Part shown: one piece after another, positions 28,718-38,500 of the stretch
Numbering within the stretch: position 1 is the stretch's first letter
How the letters are laid out: every line of letters begins with the position of its first letter
From: an uncultured beta proteobacterium
Lineage (GTDB): Bacteria; Pseudomonadota; Gammaproteobacteria; Burkholderiales; Rhodocyclaceae
Assembly (NCBI GenBank): GCA_903959855.1
Contig: CAJBYR010000032.1
Coordinates: 1-42,536, forward strand
Length of the DNA: 42,536 nt
Direction of reading: 5' to 3'
The notes under the pieces: model-generated
Databases searched by the model: none
What the model saw: the letters and a program-made list of their open reading frames with translations, nothing else
Told to the model about the DNA's origin: nothing
Position numbers and translations under genes: made by a program

Positions 28718-30160
28718 ATGAAGAACCCTGAACTTCTGCGCAACACCTGCCTGATCGGTGGCGAATGGCTCACGGCCACCGGCGCCAGTCTCGAAATCCG
28801 CAATCCCTCGACGGGAGCCCTGGTCGGCACGGTGCCCAGCTTCGGCGCCGCCGAAACCCGGCGTGCAATCGAGGCCGCCGAAGCGGCCTTTGGTCCCTGG
28901 AAGGCGAAAACGGCTGCCGAACGGGCGAAGATCCTCAAGCGCTGGTTCGAGCTGATGATGGAAAACCAGGAGGATCTGGCGCAATTGATGACGGCGGAGC
29001 AGGGCAAGCCGCTGGCCGAGGCGCGCGGCGAGATCGCCTATGCGGCCTCCTTCATCGAGTGGTTTGCCGAGGAGGCGCGCCGCGTTTACGGCGAGATCAT
29101 TCCCTCGCCGCTGGCGGACCGGCGCCTGATCGTGATCAAGCAGCCGGTGGGTGTCTGTGCCGCGATCACGCCGTGGAATTTCCCGGCCGCCATGATTACG
29201 CGCAAGGCCGCGCCCGCCCTTGCCGCCGGCTGCACCATGGTGGTCAAGCCGGCGGAGCAGACCCCGCTTTCCGCGCTGGCGCTGGCCTGGCTGGGCCAAA
29301 AGGCCGGGATTCCGCCGGGTGTGCTGAATATCGTCACCGGCGAACCGGTCGCCATCGGTGGCGAACTGACCTCCAATCCGAAAGTGCTCAAGCTGTCATT
29401 CACAGGCTCCACGGAAGTCGGTCGCCTGCTGATGGCGCAATGCGCGCCGACCATCAAGAAAATGTCGCTGGAACTCGGCGGCAATGCTCCCTTCATTGTT
29501 TTCGAGGATGCCGACCTCGATGCGGCAGTAGCGGGGGCCATGGTTTCCAAATATCGCAACGCCGGCCAGACCTGCGTGTGCGCCAACCGCTTCCTGGTGC
29601 AGGAGTCAGTGCAGGATGCCTTCGCCGAAAAGCTCGCTGCTGCGGTAGCCGCGCTCAAGGTCGGGGACGGCATGGAGGAGGGGGTGACGCAAGGTCCGCT
29701 GATCGATCCCCCGGCGCTGGCCAAGGTCGAGGAATTGCTCGCCGACGCGACAGGAAAAGGCGCGCGGGTGGTTTGCGGCGGCAAGCGACATGCCCGTGGT
29801 GCGACGTTTTTTGAACCGACCGTGGTGGTCGGTGTCACCTCGGGGATGCGCATGGCACGCGAAGAAATCTTCGGGCCGGTGGCACCGATCTACACCTTCA
29901 AGGACGAAGCCGAGGCGGTGCGCATGGCTAACGATACCGAGTTCGGTCTTGCCGCCTATTTCTACAGCAGCGATATCGCCCGCGTCTGGCGGGTGGCCGA
30001 GGCGCTGGACTATGGCATGGTCGGCATCAACTCCGGCCTGATTTCCAACGAGGTCGCCCCATTCGGCGGGGTCAAGCAGTCCGGGCTGGGGCGCGAAGGA
30101 TCACGCCACGGCATCGAGGAGTACCTCGAAATCAAGTATCTGGCCATGGCCGGTCTCTGA
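28718..30160 (+). CDS. gabD: NAD(P)-dependent succinate-semialdehyde dehydrogenase-like aldehyde dehydrogenase
   Basis: ITPWNFPAAMITRKAAPALAAGCTMVVKPAEQTPLSALAL, FTGSTEVGRLLM, SLELGGNAPFIVFEDAD, NAGQTCVCANRFLVQ. Confidence 0.88.
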   Translation: MKNPELLRNTCLIGGEWLTATGASLEIRNPSTGALVGTVPSFGAAETRRAIEAAEAAFGPWKAKTAAERAKILKRWFELMMENQEDLAQLMTAEQGKPLAEARGEIAYAASFIEWFAEEARRVYGEIIPSPLADRRLIVIKQPVGVCAAITPWNFPAAMITRKAAPALAAGCTMVVKPAEQTPLSALALAWLGQKAGIPPGVLNIVTGEPVAIGGELTSNPKVLKLSFTGSTEVGRLLMAQCAPTIKKMSLELGGNAPFIVFEDADLDAAVAGAMVSKYRNAGQTCVCANRFLVQESVQDAFAEKLAAAVAALKVGDGMEEGVTQGPLIDPPALAKVEELLADATGKGARVVCGGKRHARGATFFEPTVVVGVTSGMRMAREEIFGPVAPIYTFKDEAEAVRMANDTEFGLAAYFYSSDIARVWRVAEALDYGMVGINSGLISNEVAPFGGVKQSGLGREGSRHGIEEYLEIKYLAMAGL

Positions 30161-30187
30161 TCCCATTTCAAACGGACGATACATTCG

Positions 30188-30820
30188 ATGATCACCACGG
30201 AAGTCTTGCTCGCCTTTCTCGCCGCTTCGGCCCTGATAACCATCGCACCCGGTCCCGACAACCTGATGGTGCTCTCGGTCGGCATCAGTCGCGGCCGCGA
30301 GGCCGGCATCGGTTTCGGACTCGGCTGCGCGCTGGGCTGCTTTGTTCATACGCTCTGGGCGACGCTCGGCATAGGCGCCGTGGTGATGACCTCGGAAGAT
30401 ACCTTCAACGTGCTCAAGATGGCCGGTGCGGCCTATCTGGTTTATATCGGCGTCATGGCTTGGCGCAACGCCGGTGCGTCGGCGCTGATCAAGCTCGATG
30501 ATGGCAAGCCCGAGCCGATAACGGCGCATCTGCGGCGCGGCTTTATTGCAAATGTCATCAATCCGAAAGTCGCCCTGTTCTTCATCGCTTTTCTGCCGCA
30601 GTTCGTCGATCCGGCGCGCGGTCCGGTCTGGCTGCAGATGGTGTTGCTCGGGGCGCTGTTTGCCGGCCAGACCGTGCTCATCTTCGGCGGCCTCGGCTGG
30701 TTTGCCGGCGGCATCGGGGCGCGTCTCCAGCGCCAGCCGCGCGTGGCGGTGTGGCTCGATCGTTGCGCCGGTACGATCTTCTTCGCGTTGGCCTTGCACC
30801 TGGCGACAGCGAGTCGCTAG
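30188..30820 (+). CDS. LysE/RhtB-family translocator
   Basis: IAPGPDNLMVLSVGISRGREAGIGFGLGCALGCFVHTLWATLGIGA; multi-TM, 210 aa. Confidence 0.92.
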   Translation: MITTEVLLAFLAASALITIAPGPDNLMVLSVGISRGREAGIGFGLGCALGCFVHTLWATLGIGAVVMTSEDTFNVLKMAGAAYLVYIGVMAWRNAGASALIKLDDGKPEPITAHLRRGFIANVINPKVALFFIAFLPQFVDPARGPVWLQMVLLGALFAGQTVLIFGGLGWFAGGIGARLQRQPRVAVWLDRCAGTIFFALALHLATASR

Positions 30821-30902
30821 CGTATCGACCCCGGCGCAGGTCTGGGCTAGCGTTGGCCGCTGCCGCTTCTCATTTTCGGGAATGCATGGCACGAATCCTT
30901 CC

Positions 30903-30932
30903 TTGCTAGCGGCGTAGCGCATCCCCTAAAAT
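30903..30932 (+). promoter_or_regulatory. Candidate sigma70-like promoter for the solute-binding protein / GGDEF-EAL gene pair
   Basis: TTGCTA (30903-30908), 18-bp spacer, TAAAAT (30927-30932); GCTAGCG repeat overlaps the -35. Confidence 0.35.
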
Positions 30933-30974
30933 CGTGCCACGTGTGTCCGTGGTCGCACGCAGGGGAGAACAACA

Positions 30975-32453
30975 ATGGCGCGAAACCAGTGGCTTCGAAT
31001 GACAATCGGGTTGTCGTGGCTTGCCGTTTCTATCGGTCCGTCGATCAGCCTGGCCGGTGAGCAGGGGGAGCGCGCCCTGGCCGCTGTCAAGGCCATGATC
31101 GCCGCCGGCGAAGTGCGGAAGGATGCGACGATCAAAGTGGCCTTCAAGTCCGGCAACATCGCGGCGCTGCTGGGTCCGGGCCTGGAGTTGCAGAACGATT
31201 GGGAACAACGCACCGGGGTAATGATCAACGCCCGTGTCATTCCGCAGCAGCCGGCGCTGCTTAATCTCAAGGCCAATCCCGATATTGACCTCACCGTGGC
31301 CCGCACCCATGAATTTCCCGATCTGCTGGAGCAGGGCCTGGTCGAGGATCTCACCCCCATGGCCAAGCAGTTTGGATTCACGATTGACGGCAACCCGCCC
31401 AAAGGCTACATCCGGCCACGCTTGCAGGCGTATGTCGGCGACAAGCTGGTGGCCATTCCGGCAGATGGCGACATCTTGATGCTGTACCTGCGTCTCGACA
31501 TGCTGGAAAGCCCGGTGGAGAAAGCCGCATTTCGCAAGATCCACGGTCGCGAATTGGCGATCCCCAAGACCTGGCAGGACTATGAACAGCTGATCCAGTT
31601 TTTCCATCGCCCGCAGCAGGGGATGTACGGTTCCGCCGAGCAACGCGAACGTGAAAGTGCCTGGATGCTGTGGATGCCGCGTTACCTGAGCCAGGGATAT
31701 CCGCAACGCAAACTGTTCGACGACAAGCTGACGCCGCTGATCGATTCTCCGGCGGGCATTGCGGCGACCGAGAGCTACATCCGCACCGTGCGCTATTCGC
31801 CCCCGGACATTCTCGGCGACGGCAAGGATTACAGCTATACCTTGCCCTTGTTCATGCAGGGCAAAGTGTTCGCGACAATGTTCACCATTGCCGGCGCCAA
31901 GCTCCTGAATTCGGCGGCATCGCCGGTACGCGGCAAGTTCACTACGGTGCCGATTCCGGGAACCCGGATTGACAAGCGCCTGGTGCGACGAAACCTGCCG
32001 ATCTATGGCAACAATCTGGTGGTGTCCACCAAGGGCGCGCAACGCAAGCTCGCCTTCTTGTTTACGATGTGGCTGACCGATCCCGATACGTCCTTGCGTA
32101 CCGTGGGCGTCAAGGGCGGATTTACCGATCCCTTCCGCTGGAATCACGTCAATGATGCGCGCCTCAGGGAGATGTACACCGACGAAGCGCTCGCGGTTTT
32201 CGCCAAGGAATGGGATATCGCGGTATTGCCGGGGACCGGCCTGCCCGGGGATGGGGATTACCTCGATGCGCTCAATCAGCATCTCTGGCTTGCCGCCAGC
32301 GGCAAGCAAAGCGCCGCCGAAGCGATGCGGCGCACCGCCCAGGAGTGGGACAAGATCACGCAGCGGCAAGGTCGCGAGAAGTTGCTGCCATGGCTGAAGA
32401 CTTTTAACGCCGGCCTGGTCAACAGTGATGCGGCCCCTGCGGCCGCGAAATAG
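30975..32453 (+). CDS. Family 1-type extracellular (periplasmic) solute-binding protein without adjacent ABC permease/ATPase
   Basis: Sec signal peptide MARNQWLRMTIGLSWLAVSIGPSISLAGEQG; ELQNDWEQRTGVMINARVIP, NLKANPDIDLTVARTHEFPDLLEQGLVEDLTP, LVAIPADGDILMLYLRLDML. Confidence 0.88.
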   Translation: MARNQWLRMTIGLSWLAVSIGPSISLAGEQGERALAAVKAMIAAGEVRKDATIKVAFKSGNIAALLGPGLELQNDWEQRTGVMINARVIPQQPALLNLKANPDIDLTVARTHEFPDLLEQGLVEDLTPMAKQFGFTIDGNPPKGYIRPRLQAYVGDKLVAIPADGDILMLYLRLDMLESPVEKAAFRKIHGRELAIPKTWQDYEQLIQFFHRPQQGMYGSAEQRERESAWMLWMPRYLSQGYPQRKLFDDKLTPLIDSPAGIAATESYIRTVRYSPPDILGDGKDYSYTLPLFMQGKVFATMFTIAGAKLLNSAASPVRGKFTTVPIPGTRIDKRLVRRNLPIYGNNLVVSTKGAQRKLAFLFTMWLTDPDTSLRTVGVKGGFTDPFRWNHVNDARLREMYTDEALAVFAKEWDIAVLPGTGLPGDGDYLDALNQHLWLAASGKQSAAEAMRRTAQEWDKITQRQGREKLLPWLKTFNAGLVNSDAAPAAAK

Positions 32454-32458
32454 GTCCG

Positions 32459-35035
32459 ATGAAGCTTCCGGGTCGCTTCGGTCTCCTCCCGCAATTGCTG
32501 GTCGGCTTCGCCGGCGCCGGCGTGCTGGTGCTGATCCTGCTTTTCTCCGGCAACCGGATGCTCGAAAGTTCGTCGGAGCGCCTGGTCGATACCCTTGAGC
32601 GGCATGTCCGGCCACTGGCGCGTCTGCATGGATTGCAGGCGAGAGTGGGCAACCTGCGCAACATGGAACTGGAGCTGGGGCATCTTGACGACGTATTTGC
32701 CCTGCAGTCGCATATAGCCCGCTTGCGCAGCGAAATCTCCACCCTTGACCGCGAGATCGGAGCTTTTTCAATCGTACTCGGCAAACAGGCGCCGAATGAA
32801 GCACAGCGCCTCGCCGGACACTGGCGCGAGTATCGCTCGCGGCTGGAGGCACAGGCCAGGCTGGCGGCGGAAATGGATCTCGCCGGCGTGCGCGGCATTA
32901 CCGCAGCCGGGTCGCATATTTCCTACCTCTCCATCCAGGCCTTGCTTACCGAGGTGGCCGAACAAACCGAAACGGCGGCAGATGCTGCCTACCAGAAGGC
33001 GACCCGGGAGCAACAGGCGCAACGCAAGGAATTCCTCTGGCTGGTGCTGCTCGGCGGCATGGTGATCTTTATCGGCCTTGCCTATTCCGGGCAGTCCGTC
33101 GTCAGGCGCGTCGGAATCCTGCACGAACACGCGCAGAAGCTTGCGGCCGGGGAGGAAAGCGGCAACATCGTGATTGCCCGCCATGACGAGATCGGCGACC
33201 TTGCCGAGGCCTTCGGTACCATGCGCCAGCAGGTACTGACCCGTGAAACGGCCTTGCGCGCCTCGCAGGTCGAGCTCGAGCAGCGCGTGCACGAGCGCAC
33301 GGCCGACCTCAAGAGCGCGAACCGTCGCCTGGTGCGCTTTTCACAAGTGGTCGAGCAAAATCCGGTCGGCATTCTGATTGCGCGCATCGGCGGCACTGTC
33401 GAGTTCGTCAATCCGGCGTTCTGCAGGATCACCGGGCGCATTCCCGAGGACATAATCGAGCAACCCCTGATCGAAATAATGCGCACCGCGGATCCGCTCG
33501 ACGCCGATAACGCCATGCGCGTTGCGATCTCCGGCAGCATCTGGGAAATCGAGCAGCCCAGCCGCCGCGGCGATGGCGCCTACTGGGAACGCCTGCGCCT
33601 GGGGTCGGTGCATGATGAAAAAGGACGCCCGACCCACCTGCTGCTGTCCTGCGAAGACATCACCGAGCAGCGCACGCAGATGGAAAAAATCACCTATCAG
33701 GCGCACTACGACCTGCTCACCGGCCTGCCCAATCGCGTCCTGGCAAACGACCGTCTGATCCAGGCGGTCAGTCGGGCACGGCGGGATGGCGGCAAGGCCG
33801 GGGCCATGTACCTGGATCTCGACAATTTCAAGGAAGTGAATGACACGTTGGGCCATGCCGTGGGCGATGCCCTGCTGCGCCAGGTAGCGCAGCGCCTGAC
33901 CGCCGCGGTGCGGGGCGAGGACGTGGTGGCGCGCCTGGGCGGTGACGAGTTCCTGATTGTTGCGGGCGGCCTGGTTCATGGCGACGAAGCGGCGGCGGTG
34001 GCGGAGAAGGTCATCGCGGCTTTTGCCGAGCCCTTCATGGTTGACGACCGGGAACTGACGTCCTCGCCCAGCATCGGCATTGCGATCTACCCGGACGACG
34101 GCACCGAACCCATGGTTCTGCTGCGCAACGCCGACCTGGCGATGTATGAAGCCAAGGACTCCGGGCGCAACATGTACCGCTTCTACAACCGCTCGATCCA
34201 CGACCTTTCGCTGCAACGCCTGGAAATCGGCCGTTGCCTGCGCGGCGCGCTGGAGCGCCATGAACTGCACGTGGTCTATCACCCGCTGGTGCGTGCCGAC
34301 AGCGGCTGCATTATCGGCTCCGAAGCCCTGTTGCGCTGGAACAGCCCGGAGCTGGGCGAGGTGCAGCCGTCGACCTTCATTCCGGTTGCCGAGCAGAACG
34401 GCCTGATTGTTGACCTCGGCCGCTGGGTGCTGCGCGAGGCCTGCGCCACGCTGGCGCGCTGGCGCCTGCAGCAGGATGCGTTTGTGATGGCAGTCAACGT
34501 CTCGCCGCGGCAGTTCCGCAGCAGCGGTTTCGTCGCCATGGTCCGTGACTGCCTCACCGAATTCGACGTGCCGCCGCGGCAGCTGGAAATCGAAATCACC
34601 GAAGGCCTGCTGCTGCGCAATCAGGGCGAGGTGCGCGTCATCCTTGAGGAATTGCACGATCTTGGCGTGCGCCTGTCGATGGACGACTTCGGCACCGGCT
34701 ACTCGTCGCTCAGCTACCTGCGCGAGTTCCCGTTCCATACGGTGAAGATCGACCGCAGTTTCATCAACGACGTTTCCGAGGATCGCAGCGACCGCGCCCT
34801 GGTCATTGCCGCCGTGCGCATGGCCCAGGCATTGGGACTGCAGATCATTGCCGAGGGCGTCGAAACCGACGAGCAGTGGTCATTCCTGATGGCTCAGGAT
34901 TGCGACATCCTGCAAGGCTTCCGTTTCGGCCAGCCGGTCACGGAAAGCAACTTCGGCAAGACCTGGGTCAATGCGCGGGTGGTGCGGCCGGATGGCGACC
35001 CGGTGGCACGCGACCTTCCCTTCATCCCGGTCTGA
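32459..35035 (+). CDS. Membrane sensor HAMP-PAS-GGDEF-EAL protein (diguanylate cyclase/phosphodiesterase)
   Basis: Two N-terminal TM segments flanking a ~150-aa periplasmic region; HAMP (RRVGILHEHAQKLAAGEE...HDEIGDLAEAFGTMRQQV); PAS; RLGGDEFLIV with upstream RGED I-site; EALLRW, DDFGTGYSSLSYLREFPFHTVKIDRSFI. Confidence 0.94.
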   Translation: MKLPGRFGLLPQLLVGFAGAGVLVLILLFSGNRMLESSSERLVDTLERHVRPLARLHGLQARVGNLRNMELELGHLDDVFALQSHIARLRSEISTLDREIGAFSIVLGKQAPNEAQRLAGHWREYRSRLEAQARLAAEMDLAGVRGITAAGSHISYLSIQALLTEVAEQTETAADAAYQKATREQQAQRKEFLWLVLLGGMVIFIGLAYSGQSVVRRVGILHEHAQKLAAGEESGNIVIARHDEIGDLAEAFGTMRQQVLTRETALRASQVELEQRVHERTADLKSANRRLVRFSQVVEQNPVGILIARIGGTVEFVNPAFCRITGRIPEDIIEQPLIEIMRTADPLDADNAMRVAISGSIWEIEQPSRRGDGAYWERLRLGSVHDEKGRPTHLLLSCEDITEQRTQMEKITYQAHYDLLTGLPNRVLANDRLIQAVSRARRDGGKAGAMYLDLDNFKEVNDTLGHAVGDALLRQVAQRLTAAVRGEDVVARLGGDEFLIVAGGLVHGDEAAAVAEKVIAAFAEPFMVDDRELTSSPSIGIAIYPDDGTEPMVLLRNADLAMYEAKDSGRNMYRFYNRSIHDLSLQRLEIGRCLRGALERHELHVVYHPLVRADSGCIIGSEALLRWNSPELGEVQPSTFIPVAEQNGLIVDLGRWVLREACATLARWRLQQDAFVMAVNVSPRQFRSSGFVAMVRDCLTEFDVPPRQLEIEITEGLLLRNQGEVRVILEELHDLGVRLSMDDFGTGYSSLSYLREFPFHTVKIDRSFINDVSEDRSDRALVIAAVRMAQALGLQIIAEGVETDEQWSFLMAQDCDILQGFRFGQPVTESNFGKTWVNARVVRPDGDPVARDLPFIPV

Positions 35036-35072
35036 AGGGCGGCGCGGAACGCCGTCGCGTCAGCGCCGACGT

Positions 35073-35504
35073 TCAGCCGCGGGTGTTGGACTGCGTTGCA
35101 AATTCCGCGAGTTCGACGCGCGGCGCGGGTTTCCAGCCTTTCTTGCGGTGCTCGGCGACAACATTGGTGAATATGCCGCCACGCACATAGAAGCGCGCGG
35201 TGAGGCGCATGAAGCGGGGCCTCACGGTGCGTGCCAGGTCGTCGAGGATGCGGTTGGCGACGTCCTCATGGAAGTGGCCTTCGTCGCGGAAGCTCCAGAT
35301 GTAGAGCTTGAGGCTTTTCAGCTCGACGCAGAGTTTGTCGGCGACATAATCCAGCGTCAGGACGGCGAAATCCGGCTGCCCGGTCTTGGGGCAAAGGCAG
35401 GTGAATTCCGGGATTTCCATGTGGATCTGGTAATCCCGCTGCGGAGCCGGATTGGCAAAGGTTTCCAGCGTCTTGGCACGGGCTTCTTGGGCGGGTTTCG
35501 GCAT
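35073..35504 (-). CDS. queF: NADPH-dependent 7-cyano-7-deazaguanine reductase QueF
   Basis: [61 protein letters not shown]. Confidence 0.95.
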   Translation of the reverse strand: MPKPAQEARAKTLETFANPAPQRDYQIHMEIPEFTCLCPKTGQPDFAVLTLDYVADKLCVELKSLKLYIWSFRDEGHFHEDVANRILDDLARTVRPRFMRLTARFYVRGGIFTNVVAEHRKKGWKPAPRVELAEFATQSNTRG

Positions 35505-35594
35505 GCTCCGGGACCACGGTATGAGGGGCGGGACGGATTATAATGGCGCGCCTGCCAAGCGGCATTGTCGTCTTCATTCTCAGGTCCTTCCCAC

Positions 35595-38500
35595 GTGCGT
35601 CTTACCAAGCTGAAACTTGCGGGCTTCAAGTCCTTTGTCGAGCCTACCACCGTGCTGTTTCCCGGCCAGTTGGCGGGTGTCGTCGGCCCCAATGGCTGCG
35701 GCAAGTCGAACATCATCGACGCCGTGCGCTGGGTGCTGGGTGAGTCCAAGGCGTCGGAGCTGCGCGGCGAGTCGATCCAGGATGTGATCTTCAAGGGCTC
35801 GGGCAATCGCAAGGAAGTCAGCCGCGCCAGTGTCGAGCTGTTCTTCGACAATGCCGATGGTCGTGCAGCCGGCCAGTGGAGCCAGTACGCCGAGATCACG
35901 GTCAAGCGCGTGCTTGATCGCGAAGGCAATTCCAGCTACTACATCAACAACCTGCACGTGCGCCGCCGCGACGTGATCGACCTGTTCCTGGGCACCGGCC
36001 TCGGCCCGCGCGCCTACGCCATCATCGGTCAGGGCATGATTTCGCGCATCGTCGAGGCCAAGCCCGAAGAGCTGCGCTTCTTCCTCGAAGAAGCCGCCGG
36101 CGTCACCAAATACAAAGAGCGCCGGCGCGAGACCGAACATCGTCTGGAAGATGCACGCGAGAACATCGCGCGGGTCGACGACATCCGCAACGAACTCGAA
36201 AACCAGGTCGGGCACCTGCAGGCGCAAGCCGCCGTGGCGCAGCAATATCGCGGCCTGCACGAAGAAATGTCGCGCAGGCAGACGCTGCTTTGGCTCAAGA
36301 AGCGCAATGACGCGCGCAGCGAAGGCCAGCGCCTGACGCGCCAGATCGAAGAGGCCGTCACCCGCGTCGAGGGCGAAACCGCCCAGCTGCGAGAGGTCGA
36401 GGCCCGCGTCGAACATGCGCGCGAGAACCACTACACCGCCTCGGATGCCCTGCATGCGGCGCAGGCGGAGATGTATGCCGCCAGCAACGAGGTGAGCCGG
36501 CTGGAAAGCGAGCTGGGCCATCTGCGCGACTCGCGCACCCGGCTGGAAGCACGCCTGGCGCAGCTGGGCGCGGAACAGAACCACTGGCAGGGGCAGCAGA
36601 CCACGCTCGCCGACGATGCCGCACGCTGGAACGCGCTGCTGGATAATTCCCGTGCCCGCGTCGCCGCGGCCGCGGCGCGCCACGAAGAAGCGGCCGTCAA
36701 GCTGCCCGAGTGCGAGGACGCCGTACAGACGGCCGGCAGCGAAGTCACCGAAGCGCGGCGCGCCCTGAGCGAGGCCGAGCAGGCTTTGCGCCTGGCCGAC
36801 GCGGATCGTGGCCATGCCCAGCGTGCGCTGGAAAACCTGGCGCAGCGTCGCGCTCGCCTGGAGCAGGACAAGCTCGCCCTCGGTGCCCCCGATCCGGCGC
36901 TGCTGGCGGCTTCACTGGAGGCCGAGGCCAAGGGTAACGAGGCTCTGGAGATCGCCCAGGAACGCCTGGCCGGCCTGCAATCGGCCGTGCCGGGTGCCGA
37001 ATCGGCCTTGCGTGCGGCGCGTGAAGCCCTGCAATCGGCACATCGCAGCCTGACCGAGACCCGTGCGCGCCACGAGGCGCTGTCGCAGCTTCAGGCCAAG
37101 GTGGCGAAAAGCGGCGAGATCGGCGACTGGCTCAAGGCGCGTGGTCTGGCCGACGCCAAGCCGCTGTGGCAGGCGATCCAGGTCGAGGCCGGCTGGGAAA
37201 CGGCCGTCGAGGCGGTGCTGCGGGAACGTTTTTCAGCGTTGTCCGCCGACGATGACACCCTGCGTGCCGCCCTGGCTTCACCGCCACCCGCGATCCTCAC
37301 GCTGGCAGTCAAGCGTCAAACCAGCGGCATTGTGTCCGCCACCGACAGCTTGCGCGGCAAAGTGCGCTGCGACGACGCCGGCTGGGCCGGTGTGCTCGAC
37401 GAATGGCTGGCGGACGTTGCAGTCAGCGATGATCTTCCGGCCAACCTGACACTGGGCTCAGGCCGTCGCGTTTCACGCGCCGGGCATCTGCTGACCCCGG
37501 CCGGGCTGACGCTGTACGTACCCGATGCCAAAACCCACGGCGTGATCGAACGCCAGCGCGAGATCGACGACCTGGCGGCACAGCTGGAAACACGGGCCCT
37601 TGCCGAGGATGCCGCGCGCACCCGGCAGCAGGCGGCGGAGCAGGAACTGGCGGACTTGCAGGGCCAGTTGACGGCGGCTCGCCGGTCCACCCAGGAAGCG
37701 CAGCAGGCCTTGCATGCCGCGCAGGTCGAGGCACTCAAGCTGGCGCAGGCGCAGACGCGTTTTGAAGAGCGCTCGGCGCAGATCGATCGCGATCTCGGCG
37801 AACTGCAACGACAGGAAGAAATCGAAACCGCGCGCATCGAGCGCGCCGACAATGAAAGCGAGTTGCAACGCGACCGGTCGGGCACGGTGCGCGAACGCGT
37901 CGAGCGCGCGATCGACCTGCATCGGCAGAAGGACATGGCCTTGCGCGATGCCCGTACGGTCGAAACCCAGCTCGGTCGCGAGGTGCAGGAGGCCGGTTTC
38001 TCCGAACGGGAGTGTCTCTCCAAGCTCGACGACAACAGCCGCGCAGCGGCAATGGCGGCCAGCCAGTTGCAACGCATCGAGGCCGAGACCACGGCCGCGC
38101 GCACCGAATTTTCCGGTATCAGTGACACCGTATTGCAGGAGCAACTGCATGCGGCCCTCGATGCCCGTGGCGTTAAAGAGTCGGCGCTGGCGGAACGGCG
38201 AAATGTGCTGGAGACCATGGCCGCCGACCTGCGCGGGCTGGACGAGCAGCGGCTGCGTCTGGAGCAGGGGCTGAGCCCGCTGCGCGACCGGATCAACGAT
38301 TTGCGGCTCAAGGCCCAGGCCGCCCAGATCAACGAAGAGCAGTTCCGCGAGCGGCTTGCCGAAGTCCGGGTCATCAGCGAGGAAGACGAAGCGCCGTTCG
38401 CCGTCGAACTTGCCGCGGGCGGCGTCGAACGACTTAAGGACAGCGTACTGCAGGGTGACATCGCGCGCCTCACGGCCGAAATCGAAGCGCTCGGACCGGT

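Noticed and set aside
30906-32852. 648-aa minus-strand ORF
   Set aside because: Antisense to the solute-binding protein; shadow ORF in high-GC DNA.
33341-34738. 465-aa minus-strand ORF opposite the GGDEF-EAL region
   Set aside because: The plus strand encodes unambiguous GGDEF/EAL motifs.
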